Positions 8,991 through 18,122 of a stretch of 64,000 nt of DNA are shown piece after piece (position 1 is the stretch's first letter; each line of letters starts with the position of its first letter). The notes below the pieces were generated by a model. That model ran no database searches. It saw only the letters and a program-made list of their open reading frames with translations, and was not told the origin of the DNA. Made by a program: the position numbers and the translations under genes. The stretch lies in contig CALADM010000025.1 in NCBI GenBank assembly GCA_937890595.1, positions 248,001-312,000 on the forward strand, written 5' to 3'. The stretch comes from CAJMNU01 sp905214855. GTDB taxonomy: Bacteria; Bacillota; Clostridia; Lachnospirales; Lachnospiraceae.

Positions 8991-9019
8991 ATTATAGCAA
9001 CTATTTTACAAAAAATCAA
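8991..9019 (-). promoter_or_regulatory. Promoter of the PTS operon
   Basis: On the minus strand, TTGATT (9014-9019) and TATAAT (8991-8996) with a 17-base spacer, immediately upstream of the RAT. The transcript would start about 15 bases before the RAT. Confidence 0.78.
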
Positions 9020-9074
9020 CCATTATTTTATTATTTTTTAACAAAATTACTAATTTTGAAAGATTTCTTTCATT

Positions 9075-10157
9075 CTATTTATATTTTACACTGGAAGGGG
9101 TCTGTCCCGGAGTCTGCTTTATAGTTTCTCCTTTATCTTCTCTTACCTTATCTGGATACAAAATCTCATCCAGCACATCACATAGATTGGGAGCTGCATC
9201 CTGTAACTCCTTACGGCTTTCTGCATTCTCCAGATACCATGCCACTGTTTCCGCAAAATATAGCTTTTCATCATTTTCAAAATCTTGCGGAAAACGGAAC
9301 AGATCTTCTAAGGCATCACCATAAAATCCCCAGTCACTTCTAAATTCACTTCCCCCTTTCAAAGCTCCACTCCGATAACCAATGTACTCTCCCATTCCTC
9401 TTAAAACTCCTTCCGGACTGGAAACCCGTACTCTCCTCGCTCCGTTATCCAGACTGTAATCCTTATAATATATTCCCCCATCATCCAGAGTTTTCTTTGA
9501 GATATAGGATTTTTCCGTGTCATATTCTATCCAAAAGCCCTTTTGGAAAAAATCTTTCAGCCATCCTCCGGGAATCTTCTCCAGATTTCTCTTCAATGCC
9601 TTTTCTTCAGATTCTGTCACTCTTCCCCGAAGAGCGATTTTAAGGCTCTTTGACTTATCCAAATGCCCATTTACATCTATATAATACAAGCCGGCAAATT
9701 CATTTGTCGCCATGCTGCCATCCTCTGTAAAATAGTAAGTATCCCCATCTATTGTTTTCCAACTATTGCGCAGCATCTGACCTTTCTCATCAAACCAATA
9801 CCAATTTCCATGATCTGACAGCCAGCCTCTTTGCATATTGCCCTCATTGGTATAATAAAAACTCCGACCATTCTCACTTGTCTTCCAACCTTTTGCCAAA
9901 GCTCCTGTATTTTCATCAAAATAGTATGTTGAATTTCCAATCTTTTTCCAGCCGGTTGCCATTTCTCCCTTTTTATCGATATAATACCATTCTGAATCTT
10001 CTTCTATCCATTGATGAGTCATTGGATTACCCTTCTCATCCAAATACCTCCATACATTGCCCTCTTTATCCCATCCCTCGGCATAAGAATGAAAAGTCAT
10101 CATACACAAACTCAAAACTCCTGCAATAAAGATACTTTTTTTCATTTTCCTTCTCAT
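9075..10157 (-). CDS. Secreted protein with cell-wall-binding (choline-binding-like) repeats
   Basis: Exported protein of about 360 residues. A signal peptide (KKSIFIAGVLSLCMMTFHSYA, split here as KKSIFIAGVLSLCMM and TFHSYA) is followed by six or so ~20-residue repeats of the WYYFDEKG type (for example EWYYIDKKGEMATGWKKI and NWYWFDEKGQMLRNSWK), the CW_binding_1 pattern of surface anchoring to teichoic acid choline or glucan. The C-terminal ~200 residues match no family I recognise; they are charged and contain no obvious catalytic motif. The start may be the ATG four codons in (10143-10145). It stands alone between the PTS leader and a divergent small gene. Substrate and role are unknown. Confidence 0.8.
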   Translation of the reverse strand: MRRKMKKSIFIAGVLSLCMMTFHSYAEGWDKEGNVWRYLDEKGNPMTHQWIEEDSEWYYIDKKGEMATGWKKIGNSTYYFDENTGALAKGWKTSENGRSFYYTNEGNMQRGWLSDHGNWYWFDEKGQMLRNSWKTIDGDTYYFTEDGSMATNEFAGLYYIDVNGHLDKSKSLKIALRGRVTESEEKALKRNLEKIPGGWLKDFFQKGFWIEYDTEKSYISKKTLDDGGIYYKDYSLDNGARRVRVSSPEGVLRGMGEYIGYRSGALKGGSEFRSDWGFYGDALEDLFRFPQDFENDEKLYFAETVAWYLENAESRKELQDAAPNLCDVLDEILYPDKVREDKGETIKQTPGQTPSSVKYK

Positions 10158-10272
10158 AAAATCTTACATAAGCACAAAAACCACGATCCTGTATTCATGG
10201 TAGAAAACATGCCTTTTCCCCTTTCATAGAATTGAATAGTATTTCAAATACCGCCCATAAGCAGCCGATCAC

Positions 10273-10302
10273 TTGCCAAAACACTTCACTGTCTGTTATA
10301 AT
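10273..10302 (+). promoter_or_regulatory. Promoter of the small membrane protein gene
   Basis: TTGCCA (10273-10278) and TATAAT (10297-10302) with an 18-base spacer, about 90 bases before the ATG at 10391. Confidence 0.6.
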
Positions 10303-10390
10303 GATTTTTATACTATGTATCATAACACAAAGTACTGTGTTTTGCAAAAATTACAGGATTTTTCCTGCAGCAACAGAAAGGATTTTATGT

Positions 10391-10594
10391 ATGAAACGCA
10401 TCATTGCACTGATTGGAGCAGTTTTTCTGCTTTTTCTCTATGGTCTTGCTTTATTTTTTTCCTTGTCCAATAAACCTGGTTCTGAAAACTGGCTGATGGC
10501 AGCAATCTTTGCCACTATTGCCATTCCCATTCTCATGTATGCATGGAATCTGGCAGCCCGTTTTTTCAAAAAAGATCATAAAGAAAATCCATAA
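10391..10594 (+). CDS. Small two-helix membrane protein, unknown function
   Basis: A 67-residue protein with two predicted membrane helices (IIALIGAVFLLFLYGLALFF and WLMAAIFATIAIPILMYAW) and a short basic tail ending KKDHKENP. The start at 10391 is supported by AAAGGA eight bases upstream; an in-frame ATG at 10232 gives an extension with no coding character. Its own promoter lies at 10273-10302 and an inverted repeat follows. I cannot assign a function. Confidence 0.72.
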   Translation: MKRIIALIGAVFLLFLYGLALFFSLSNKPGSENWLMAAIFATIAIPILMYAWNLAARFFKKDHKENP

Positions 10595-10722
10595 CACTAT
10601 TAAAAAGATCCCCTGTCAACTCAATCTGGATCAACCTGCCCAAAATTAGAGTTCCAAGTCTAAATTTGGATAGTGGTTCATCAAGAGCTGACTTTTGGGG
10701 ATCTTTTTATAGTGTTTTTATA
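10590..10722. repeat. Long imperfect inverted repeat with terminator-like ends
   Basis: The outer arms AACACTATTAAAAAGATCCCC (in parts AACACTATT and AAAAAGATCCCC) and GGGGATCTTTTTATAGTGTT pair almost fully; pairing continues inward with gaps (TCAACTC against GAGCTGA). The complete element is about 130 bases between the small membrane gene and engB, two converging genes. It may be a bidirectional terminator or a miniature mobile element; the long internal part is unusual for a simple terminator. Confidence 0.6.
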
Positions 10723-10739
10723 ATATTTCTATACGGTTC

Positions 10740-11351
10740 TTATTCACTATCTGTTTCCTGTGTAGTCTCCAAGCAAATACTTTCAATATACTCTAACAGT
10801 TCATCTCTTCCCTGTTTTGTTTCTGCTGAAAATGGGATGATCTTTGTATCTTTTTTTGCTCCCAAACCTTCTCTCACACATTTCACTTGCTTATCAATCT
10901 GACTTCTTTTAATTTTATCCAGTTTGGTTGCGATGATCACAGGCTCATATCCTTGATATAAAATCCATTCATACATCATTTTATCATTTGCAGAAGGCTC
11001 ATGCCGAATATCTACCAGTAAAAAAACGCATTTTAATACTTTGGATTTTTTCAGATACCGTTCGATCATTTTTCCCCATTTTTCTTTTACTTCCAGAGAA
11101 GTTTTGGCATATCCATACCCTGGCAGATCTACAAAATATATCTCCCCATTCACTTTATAAAAATTGATCGTCTGTGTCTTTCCCGGCTGTGAAGAAGTTC
11201 TTGCCAAGGACTTACGATTCATCAAAGCATTGATCATGGAAGATTTTCCCACATTTGATTTTCCTGCAAATGCCACCTCAGGCAGAGTATGCTCCGGCAG
11301 TTTGCTGGTAATGCCGCAGACGGTCTCAAGCTCTGCTGTTTTAACTATCAT
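10740..11351 (-). CDS. engB: Ribosome-biogenesis GTPase EngB/YsxC
   Basis: Essential GTPase for 50S subunit assembly. Motifs in order: G1 AGKSNVGKSSMINAL, G2 region TSSQPGKTQTINFY, G3 VDLPGYGYA, G4 ATKLDK, and G5-like FSAETKQG. About 203 residues from the ATG at 11349-11351, chosen because AGGTGAG lies four bases before it; the six-codon extension upstream lacks a site. It follows lon by 64 bases and is last in the tig-clpP-clpX-lon-engB group, the same order of neighbours as in other Firmicutes. Confidence 0.96.
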   Translation of the reverse strand: MIVKTAELETVCGITSKLPEHTLPEVAFAGKSNVGKSSMINALMNRKSLARTSSQPGKTQTINFYKVNGEIYFVDLPGYGYAKTSLEVKEKWGKMIERYLKKSKVLKCVFLLVDIRHEPSANDKMMYEWILYQGYEPVIIATKLDKIKRSQIDKQVKCVREGLGAKKDTKIIPFSAETKQGRDELLEYIESICLETTQETDSE

Positions 11352-11415
11352 AATTCTCACCTTTCTCACGGCATGATCCTGCCGCTTTTCTTCAATGTAT
11401 CTATATCAGATTTCG

Positions 11416-13776
11416 TTATTTTTCAGCTTTGTTTTTCTTTCCCAAAGATACCAGAGCTTCCTTCAAAACATCCTTCATCTCTTTTACATATACAATCTGA
11501 AGCCCTTTTGTAATTTCCTCAGAAAGTTCTTCCATATCAGAACGATTTTCTTCTGGTACTAGTACTTTTTTGATTCCTGCCTTCTTTGCAGCCAGTACTT
11601 TTTCTTTTAATCCCCCGATCGGCAGTACATGTCCACGCAATGTGATCTCTCCTGTCATTGCCACCTTGGCATCCACCTTTTTTTCGGTCACGGCAGACAA
11701 CATTGCCGTTGCCATAGTGATACCCGCAGAAGGTCCATCTTTTGGCACGGCTCCTGCTGGAATATGAATATGGAGATCATGTGTCTCAAAATAATCATTT
11801 TCCACCTGATACTTTGGACAAACAGAACGCACATATGTCAAAGCAATCTGGGCAGATTCTTTCATAACATCTCCCATTTGCCCTGTCATCAACAGTTTTC
11901 CTTTTCCTGGCATACTATTGACCTCAATCTGTAATGTATCTCCTCCAACACTTGTCCATGCAAGTCCCCGTACAATTCCTATCTGATCTTGCGGATTTGC
12001 ACTCTCAAAATGTACTTTTTCCTTACCCAGGTATTTTTTCAGATTACTCTCTGTTATACGCAGTGTCGTGTCTCTACCATCCAAAAACTCTCTTGCTGCC
12101 TTTCTGCAAACTTCCCCAATAGTTCTTTCCAAACCACGCACTCCTGCTTCCCTTGTATAATATCGGATCATACTTTCAAGAGCATGTGTACTAAATGTCA
12201 ACTGTGTTTTACTTAAACCATGACGTTTTCTCTGTTTTTCTACCAGATAATCCTTTGCAATATGCAGTTTCTCATTCTCCGTATAACTGTTGACCTCTAT
12301 CACTTCCATACGATCTAAAAGTGGTTTTGGAATATCCTGCATGTTATTTGCAGTTGCAATAAATAATACATGGGAAAGATCAATCGGAAGTTCTACATAG
12401 TGATCTCTAAAATGTACATTTTGTTCACTATCCAATACCTCTAAAAGTGCAGAGGATGTATCTCCTTTATAATCACTGCTTACTTTATCAATTTCATCCA
12501 AAAGCATCAACGGATTGCAGACTCCTGCCTGACGCAGTCCTTCTACCAAGCGCCCTGGCATCGCTCCTACATAAGTTTTTCTGTGACCTCGAATTTCTGC
12601 CTCATCTCTCACACCACCCAAACTGATCCTGACATATTCTTTATTCAATGCTTTTGCCACGGATCGGGCGATGGATGTTTTTCCAGTTCCTGGCGGTCCA
12701 ACCAGACAAAGGATCGGGCTGCTCCCTTTTTTATTGAGAATACGAACTGCCAAGTACTCCAGAATCCTCTCTTTCACTTTTTCAAGACCATAGTGATCCT
12801 GATTTAAAATTTTCTCTGCTCTGTGGATATTGTCATCATCTTTCGATTCCTTCTGCCATGGAAGCTCCAAAAGCGTTTCAATATATGTTCTCAGCACATT
12901 AGCTTCCTGACTCGCTGCCGGAAGGATCTTAAAGCGGCTGATCTCTTTTTCCAGCCGTTCTTTTACTTCCTTTCCTGCCTCCAAGACTTCCAGTTTTTTC
13001 TGGTATTCATCTGCCTCTCCGACTACATCCTCTTCTCCCAACTCTTTTCGGATGATCTTCATCTGTTCTCTCAGGATATATTCTTTTTGGTTTTTATCGA
13101 TATCTGCTTTTACTTTATCCTGAAATTCTCTGCGGATTTTTCCAACTTCAATCTCGGTCACCAGAACTTTCATCAAATATTCATATTGTTCACTCATGCT
13201 GTTTAATTCCAAAAGTTTCTGCCTTCTTGTATATTCCAATGGCAGCTGCAGCATCAGTCTTTCCATAACTTCTCCCAGATCTTCATTGAGAAGAATAGAA
13301 CTTACAGTATCATCATTGGGACGCAGATTCTCTTTCGCATATTCTGACAGCTTATCCTTGATGATACGAAGCATTGCTTCTTCTGTCAGCGAATCTGTAT
13401 CGTGTACGACAGGTCCATATAGCTCAACCACAGCCGTCAGATACGGATTTTCTGAAGAAAATTCCAAAAGCTGTGCTCTCTCCAGTCCTTCCACCATTAC
13501 ACGACTTACATTTTGTGGCATCTTTACTACCTGAACGACTCTTGCGATCGTTCCAATCTGATACAAATTTTCTGTAGAAATCTCAGATTTTTCTGCATTT
13601 TTCTGTGCTACCAAAAAAATCTTCTGTTCTTGCAGCATTGCCTTCTCCACAGCAGCGATCGACTGTGGACGGCTCACATCAAAAGGAATCACCATTTTGG
13701 GGAGTATTGTCAAACCACGCAGAGCAACTGCGGGCATCTCCATTTTTGTCATCTCCATAGACCTGCTGTCACTCAA
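11416..13776 (-). CDS. lon: ATP-dependent protease Lon
   Basis: Cytoplasmic AAA+ serine protease that degrades damaged and regulatory proteins. The N-terminal LAN domain (about 15-210) opens with MPAVALRGLTILPKMVIPFD. A coiled-coil segment precedes the AAA+ module with Walker A GPPGTGKTS and Walker B LMLLDEIDK. The C-terminal protease has the Ser-Lys dyad in PKDGPSAGITMATAM (Ser) and KEKVLAAKKAGIKKV (Lys). Length of about 780 residues is typical. The exact start is unclear: internal ATGs 6, 8 and 11 codons in are at least as well placed relative to purine-rich sites. It lies between clpX and engB. Confidence 0.96.
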   Translation of the reverse strand: MSDSRSMEMTKMEMPAVALRGLTILPKMVIPFDVSRPQSIAAVEKAMLQEQKIFLVAQKNAEKSEISTENLYQIGTIARVVQVVKMPQNVSRVMVEGLERAQLLEFSSENPYLTAVVELYGPVVHDTDSLTEEAMLRIIKDKLSEYAKENLRPNDDTVSSILLNEDLGEVMERLMLQLPLEYTRRQKLLELNSMSEQYEYLMKVLVTEIEVGKIRREFQDKVKADIDKNQKEYILREQMKIIRKELGEEDVVGEADEYQKKLEVLEAGKEVKERLEKEISRFKILPAASQEANVLRTYIETLLELPWQKESKDDDNIHRAEKILNQDHYGLEKVKERILEYLAVRILNKKGSSPILCLVGPPGTGKTSIARSVAKALNKEYVRISLGGVRDEAEIRGHRKTYVGAMPGRLVEGLRQAGVCNPLMLLDEIDKVSSDYKGDTSSALLEVLDSEQNVHFRDHYVELPIDLSHVLFIATANNMQDIPKPLLDRMEVIEVNSYTENEKLHIAKDYLVEKQRKRHGLSKTQLTFSTHALESMIRYYTREAGVRGLERTIGEVCRKAAREFLDGRDTTLRITESNLKKYLGKEKVHFESANPQDQIGIVRGLAWTSVGGDTLQIEVNSMPGKGKLLMTGQMGDVMKESAQIALTYVRSVCPKYQVENDYFETHDLHIHIPAGAVPKDGPSAGITMATAMLSAVTEKKVDAKVAMTGEITLRGHVLPIGGLKEKVLAAKKAGIKKVLVPEENRSDMEELSEEITKGLQIVYVKEMKDVLKEALVSLGKKNKAEK

Positions 13777-13970
13777 ATTGTTTTATATTCATCTGTCAAA
13801 AAAACTGACCACATTTCATGCCTTTTCTCTCCTATTTTGAGTGACCTCTCCTTTCTCTGGTCTTTTTTGTTTGTATTTTGCCAAATTGAATCATCTTTTC
13901 TTAAACTCTTCTATCTTGTTTCCTGATTCTTTGGCTCTGATACCTTGTATTCTTATTATTGTATATAATA

Positions 13971-14006
13971 GGGGAGGGCTGCCTATTTTATGATGCAACT
14001 CTCCCC
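13971..14006 (-). terminator. Hairpin between clpX and lon
   Basis: Minus-strand arms GGGGAGAGTTGC and GCAGCCCTCCCC form a G/C-rich stem that includes G-U pairs. The following T run is weak, so partial termination or mRNA processing is likely; lon may have its own promoter in the ~200 bases after it. Confidence 0.55.
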
Positions 14007-14016
14007 TGTCTGACGA

Positions 14017-15321
14017 TCAGGCAATCTCACCTGACTTATCTTTTTTTATCTTTGAAGATATATTATTTCGTGGAACTACCGTGTCACGATATACAACATC
14101 AGGTGATGTTTTTTCTTCCACCGTAGCTTTTGTGATTGTGCAAATGCCAATATTTTCCTCTGATGGTATTTCATACATCAGATCCATCAAAACACTTTCT
14201 AAGATCGATCTAAGACCTCTCGCTCCAGTATTTCTATCCAATGCCATCTTTGCAATCGCATGTACGGCTTCCTCTGTAAACTCCAGCTTTACATCATCCA
14301 TCTCAAACAGTTTCTGATACTGTTTAGTAAGAGCATTTTTCGGTTCTGTCAGGACACGGATCAAAGCATTTTCATCCAACATTCCCAAAGATACCGTAAC
14401 CGGCACACGTCCGATAAACTCTGGGATCAATCCAAATTTTACCAGATCCTCCGGCATAACCTTACGGAACATCTCATCGATATCTGTATGATTTTTATCT
14501 ACAATCTCCGCATTAAATCCAATAGAGCCTGCACCCAGACGATTTTCTACGATTTTTTCCAAACCGTCAAAAGCTCCTCCGCAGATAAACAGAATATTGG
14601 TTGTATCGATCTGCAAAAGCTCCTGATGCGGATGTTTTCTTCCTCCCTGTGGCGGAACACTTGCGACAGTACCTTCCAGAATCTTTAAAAGAGCCTGCTG
14701 TACTCCCTCACCTGAAACGTCTCTGGTAATTGAAACATTCTCTGATTTTTTTGTGATCTTATCAATCTCATCAATATAGACTATTCCATACTGTGCCCGC
14801 TTGATATCATTATCTGCCGCCTGAATCAGCTTCAAAAGGATATTCTCCACATCCTCTCCCACATATCCGGCTTCTGTCAATGCTGTCGCATCAGCAATCG
14901 CAAATGGTACATTTAAAATCTTTGCAAGGTTCTGCGCAAGATAGGTCTTACCGCATCCTGTCGGACCAAGCATCAAAATATTACTCTTTTGCAGCTCTAC
15001 ATCCGATTTATTCTTGCTCAAAACTCTTTTATAATGGTTATATACTGCAACACAGAGAACCTTTTTGGCTTCTTCCTGTCCGATCACATATTCGTCCAGA
15101 TATGCCTTCATATCCTTGGGTTTCAGTAGATTCACATTTTTGAGATTTTCAGTCAGCTGCTCCTCATCGCCCTCTAATTCTTCTTCTAGGATCTCTGCAC
15201 AAAGTTCAATGCATTCATCACAAATGTATACTTTATTATTGGGCGAGGAAATCATTTTCCTGGCCTCATTCTGTGTTCTTCCACAGAAAGAACAGCAGAT
15301 GTCGTCTATTCTGCCTGGCAT
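14017..15321 (-). CDS. clpX: ATP-dependent Clp protease ATP-binding subunit ClpX
   Basis: AAA+ unfoldase that feeds substrates to ClpP. The N-terminal zinc-binding domain shows CCSFCGRTQ and YICDECIELC (four Cys ligands). The AAA+ core has Walker A GPTGCGKTYLAQ, Walker B IVYIDEIDKI, and the ClpP-contacting IGF loop in GAGSIGFNAEI. About 434 residues from the ATG at 15319-15321, chosen over an upstream in-frame start because GAGGTG precedes it and the zinc domain then begins as usual (MPGRIDDICC). It follows clpP by about 100 bases containing a hairpin. Confidence 0.96.
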   Translation of the reverse strand: MPGRIDDICCSFCGRTQNEARKMISSPNNKVYICDECIELCAEILEEELEGDEEQLTENLKNVNLLKPKDMKAYLDEYVIGQEEAKKVLCVAVYNHYKRVLSKNKSDVELQKSNILMLGPTGCGKTYLAQNLAKILNVPFAIADATALTEAGYVGEDVENILLKLIQAADNDIKRAQYGIVYIDEIDKITKKSENVSITRDVSGEGVQQALLKILEGTVASVPPQGGRKHPHQELLQIDTTNILFICGGAFDGLEKIVENRLGAGSIGFNAEIVDKNHTDIDEMFRKVMPEDLVKFGLIPEFIGRVPVTVSLGMLDENALIRVLTEPKNALTKQYQKLFEMDDVKLEFTEEAVHAIAKMALDRNTGARGLRSILESVLMDLMYEIPSEENIGICTITKATVEEKTSPDVVYRDTVVPRNNISSKIKKDKSGEIA

Positions 15322-15375
15322 CTTTTCACCTCTATCAATTTTCCATACCAACCTACATGGTATACCAACCTGTTA

Positions 15376-15409
15376 TTTCCTGCCAAAAAGAAGTATTTCT
15401 GGCAGGAAA
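15376..15409 (-). other. Intercistronic hairpin between clpP and clpX
   Basis: Perfect arms TTTCCTGCCA and TGGCAGGAAA with a 13-base loop. No T run follows, so it is more likely an RNA-stability or processing element than a terminator. Confidence 0.5.
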
Positions 15410-15424
15410 GTAAGATTTTTACAT

Positions 15425-16006
15425 TTAATGGTTGGTAATCACCTGATCGATCAGACCATATTCTTTTGCTTCCTCAGCTGTCATATAATGGTCTCTCTCT
15501 GTATCCCGTTCAATCACTTCCAACGGTTTTCCTGTATTTTCAGCAAGAATCCGATTCAGTTTTTCACGGGTCTTTAAAATCTGCTCTGCAACAATGTTGA
15601 TCTCTGTTGCCTGTCCCTGTGCACCACCGCTAGGCTGGTGAATCATCACTTCTGCATTTGGAAGAGCAAAACGCTTGCCTTTTGCACCTCCAGAAAGAAG
15701 AAATGCTCCCATACTTGCAGCCATACCAATACAGATTGTGGAAACGTCACTCTTAATATAGTTCATGGTATCATAGATAGCCATACCTGCTGTGACAGAT
15801 CCACCCGGGCTGTTGATATACAGATGGATATCCTTTCCCGGATCCTCTGCTTCCAGGAATAACAGCTGTGCCACAACCAAGTTTGCAGACACATCGGTTA
15901 CTTCTTCACCCAGAAAAATAATTCTTTCTTTTAACAGTCTGGAGTAAATATCATAAGAACGCTCTCCGCGGCTTGTTGACTCAATGACATAAGGTATTAC
16001 GCTCAT
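15425..16006 (-). CDS. clpP: ATP-dependent Clp protease proteolytic subunit ClpP
   Basis: Barrel-forming serine protease of 193 residues that degrades proteins delivered by ClpX or ClpC. The catalytic Ser is in GMAASMGAFLLSGG and the His in MIHQPSGGAQGQATEI; the third residue (Asp) lies in the ERDTERDHYM segment. The start MSVIPYVIE is typical and AAGGAGGATATGTAA gives a strong ribosome site. It lies directly downstream of tig (32-base gap) and upstream of clpX. Confidence 0.97.
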   Translation of the reverse strand: MSVIPYVIESTSRGERSYDIYSRLLKERIIFLGEEVTDVSANLVVAQLLFLEAEDPGKDIHLYINSPGGSVTAGMAIYDTMNYIKSDVSTICIGMAASMGAFLLSGGAKGKRFALPNAEVMIHQPSGGAQGQATEINIVAEQILKTREKLNRILAENTGKPLEVIERDTERDHYMTAEEAKEYGLIDQVITNH

Positions 16007-16038
16007 TTACATATCCTCCTTATTCATGGTGAGACTTT

Positions 16039-17325
16039 TTATACTAACTTTGCCTCTGCTACCAGGAAATCAACTGCTTTCTGAACAGCCAGATCCTCTT
16101 TTAAGTGACCAAGCTCACGCTCACCCATGTACTCTTTGATCTTTTCAACTTCCATCTTATAACTCTCGGACATCTTCTTCAGTTCTTCTTCCATCTCCTC
16201 ATCGGATGTCACAATATTCTCTGCTGCTGCAACAGCTTCAAGAACCAGTCTGGTCTCAATTCTCTTAACAGCCTGAGGTTTCATCTGCTCTTTGATCATA
16301 TCGATGTTCATACCTGTATATTTCAGATACTGATCAAACGGGATTCCCTGAGCCTGCATTCTCTGTGCAGTCTCCTCGATCATATTGCGTACCTGAGAAT
16401 CGATCATCGCTTCCGGAATCTCCATCTGCGCATTCTCAACAACTTTCTCTACGATCTTATTCTCGTTCTCTCTCTCAGCTTCTTTCTGCTTTCTCTCAGC
16501 CAGTTTTCCCTTTACATCAGCCTTGTACTCATCCAAAGTATCGAAATCAGAAACTTCTCCTGCAAATTCATCATTGATCTCAGGCAGTTCTTTTACTTTG
16601 ATCTCTTTTACTTTTACACGGAACATAGCTGGCTTTCCAGCGATCTCTTCTGCATGGTATTCTTCTGGGAAAGTAACATTCACTTCACACTCTTCGCCAA
16701 TGTTCTTTCCAACCAGCTGATCTTCAAATGTATCAATGAAGGAATGACTTCCGATCACTAACGGGTAATCCTCTCCCTTGCCGCCATCGAATGCCTTGCC
16801 ATCTACAAATCCCTCAAAATCGATTGTAACAGTATCATTCATCTCTACTGCTCTGTCTTCTACTGCTACCATTCTGGAGTTCTGCTCCTGCACTCTCTTC
16901 AGTTCTTTCTCTACATCTTCATCTGTTACTTCTGCATTTGCTTTCTCTACTTCGATACCTTTATACTCTCCCAGAGTAACCTCTGGTTTTACAGCTACGG
17001 TTGCTGTGTAGATAAAGGTTTTTCCTTTTTCGATCTGAACCACGTCGATCTCTGGTCTGGAAACGATGTCCAATCCACTCTCTTCTGCTGCTGCATCGTA
17101 TGTCTTTCCGATCACTTCATTTGCAGCATCCTCATAAAATACACCAGCGCCATACATCTTCTCGATCACAGCCTGTGTTGCTTTTCCTTTACGGAAACCA
17201 GGAATGTTAAATCTTCCCTTGTTTTTATTATAAGCGCTCTTGATTGCGCTCTCAAATTCTTCGGCAGTTGCTTCAATTGTCAGCTTTGCCATGTTCTTCT
17301 CTAACTTCTCTACCTGTAAACTCAT
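16039..17325 (-). CDS. tig: Trigger factor, ribosome-associated chaperone and prolyl isomerase
   Basis: Binds the ribosome exit site and folds nascent chains. The N-terminal ribosome-binding domain contains the signature region GRFNIPGFRKGKAT; the middle FKBP-type isomerase domain shows DTVTIDFEGFVDGKAFDGG; the long helical C-terminal domain follows. The start is set at the ATG at 17323-17325 (MSLQVEKLEKNMAKL), preceded by GGAGGG; a 21-codon upstream extension is not coding. About 428 residues, normal length. First gene of the clpP-clpX-lon-engB group. Confidence 0.97.
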   Translation of the reverse strand: MSLQVEKLEKNMAKLTIEATAEEFESAIKSAYNKNKGRFNIPGFRKGKATQAVIEKMYGAGVFYEDAANEVIGKTYDAAAEESGLDIVSRPEIDVVQIEKGKTFIYTATVAVKPEVTLGEYKGIEVEKANAEVTDEDVEKELKRVQEQNSRMVAVEDRAVEMNDTVTIDFEGFVDGKAFDGGKGEDYPLVIGSHSFIDTFEDQLVGKNIGEECEVNVTFPEEYHAEEIAGKPAMFRVKVKEIKVKELPEINDEFAGEVSDFDTLDEYKADVKGKLAERKQKEAERENENKIVEKVVENAQMEIPEAMIDSQVRNMIEETAQRMQAQGIPFDQYLKYTGMNIDMIKEQMKPQAVKRIETRLVLEAVAAAENIVTSDEEMEEELKKMSESYKMEVEKIKEYMGERELGHLKEDLAVQKAVDFLVAEAKLV

Positions 17326-17426
17326 GTCTAGGGTTCCCTCCTTGAAAATATATGTGAACCGCCGTTCCGTCAGGGCGCTACACTTCAATTTATCATTATA
17401 TCATAGTCTCTCTACAAATTCCAGTA

Positions 17427-18107
17427 TTATTTTTTATTTTCACACTGTTCCAGTTCTTCTATGATCCCAACTACCTGTGATGGATGAGAGATCAGATACT
17501 CTGGTGCAAAACGCTCCAGTTCTTCCTTCTTCCGAAATCCCCAAAGTACCCCTACTGTCTTGATCCCTGCTGCCTTTCCGGTTTGCATATCCGTATTGGT
17601 ATCTCCAAAATACAGGCATTCCTCAGGTTTTAGATTTAAATGATCCAGAATCTGAAATACACCTGCCGGATTTGGTTTTACAGGTATCCCTTCTGTCTGT
17701 CCCAGTACCTGATCAAACATCTCTCCACCAAAAACATAAGAGACATTCTCCATTGTCTGGGCATGTGGTTTGTTCGAAAACACAGCAGTCTGAATTCCTC
17801 TTTTTTTCAACTCTCTCAACATATCACGGATTCCATCGTATGCATCCAGATGATACAGACAGTTTTTAGAAAAATGTTCCATATACAGAGGAAGACTTAA
17901 CTCATAAAAACGCATTGCACCCTCTCCATGTAACAAAAGTGCCCGTTCCATTTGCTTTTTATACCCATCCCCTACAATTTTCTTAATTTCTTCTATAGAG
18001 ATCGGAGACAGATCAAACTCCTCCAATGTCAAGTTGGTAGAACGCTGTAAAGCATATGTAGAATTCACCAAAGTTCCATCCAGATCAAATATACACCCTG
18101 AAATCAT
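17427..18107 (-). CDS. HAD-superfamily hydrolase, phosphoglycolate phosphatase-like
   Basis: Cytoplasmic Mg-dependent phosphatase of 226 residues. Motif I is FDLDGTLVNST (nucleophile and acid/base Asp), motif II AVFSNK, motif III Lys in PVKPNPAG, and motif IV YFGDTNTDMQ. A helical cap lies between motifs I and II. Subfamily placement (Gph/PGP) is by overall pattern; the substrate cannot be read from sequence. It precedes tig by about 100 bases on the same strand and follows the DJ-1 family gene by 15 bases. Confidence 0.88.
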   Translation of the reverse strand: MISGCIFDLDGTLVNSTYALQRSTNLTLEEFDLSPISIEEIKKIVGDGYKKQMERALLLHGEGAMRFYELSLPLYMEHFSKNCLYHLDAYDGIRDMLRELKKRGIQTAVFSNKPHAQTMENVSYVFGGEMFDQVLGQTEGIPVKPNPAGVFQILDHLNLKPEECLYFGDTNTDMQTGKAAGIKTVGVLWGFRKKEELERFAPEYLISHPSQVVGIIEELEQCENKK

Positions 18108-18122
18108 ACCATTCCGCCTCTC

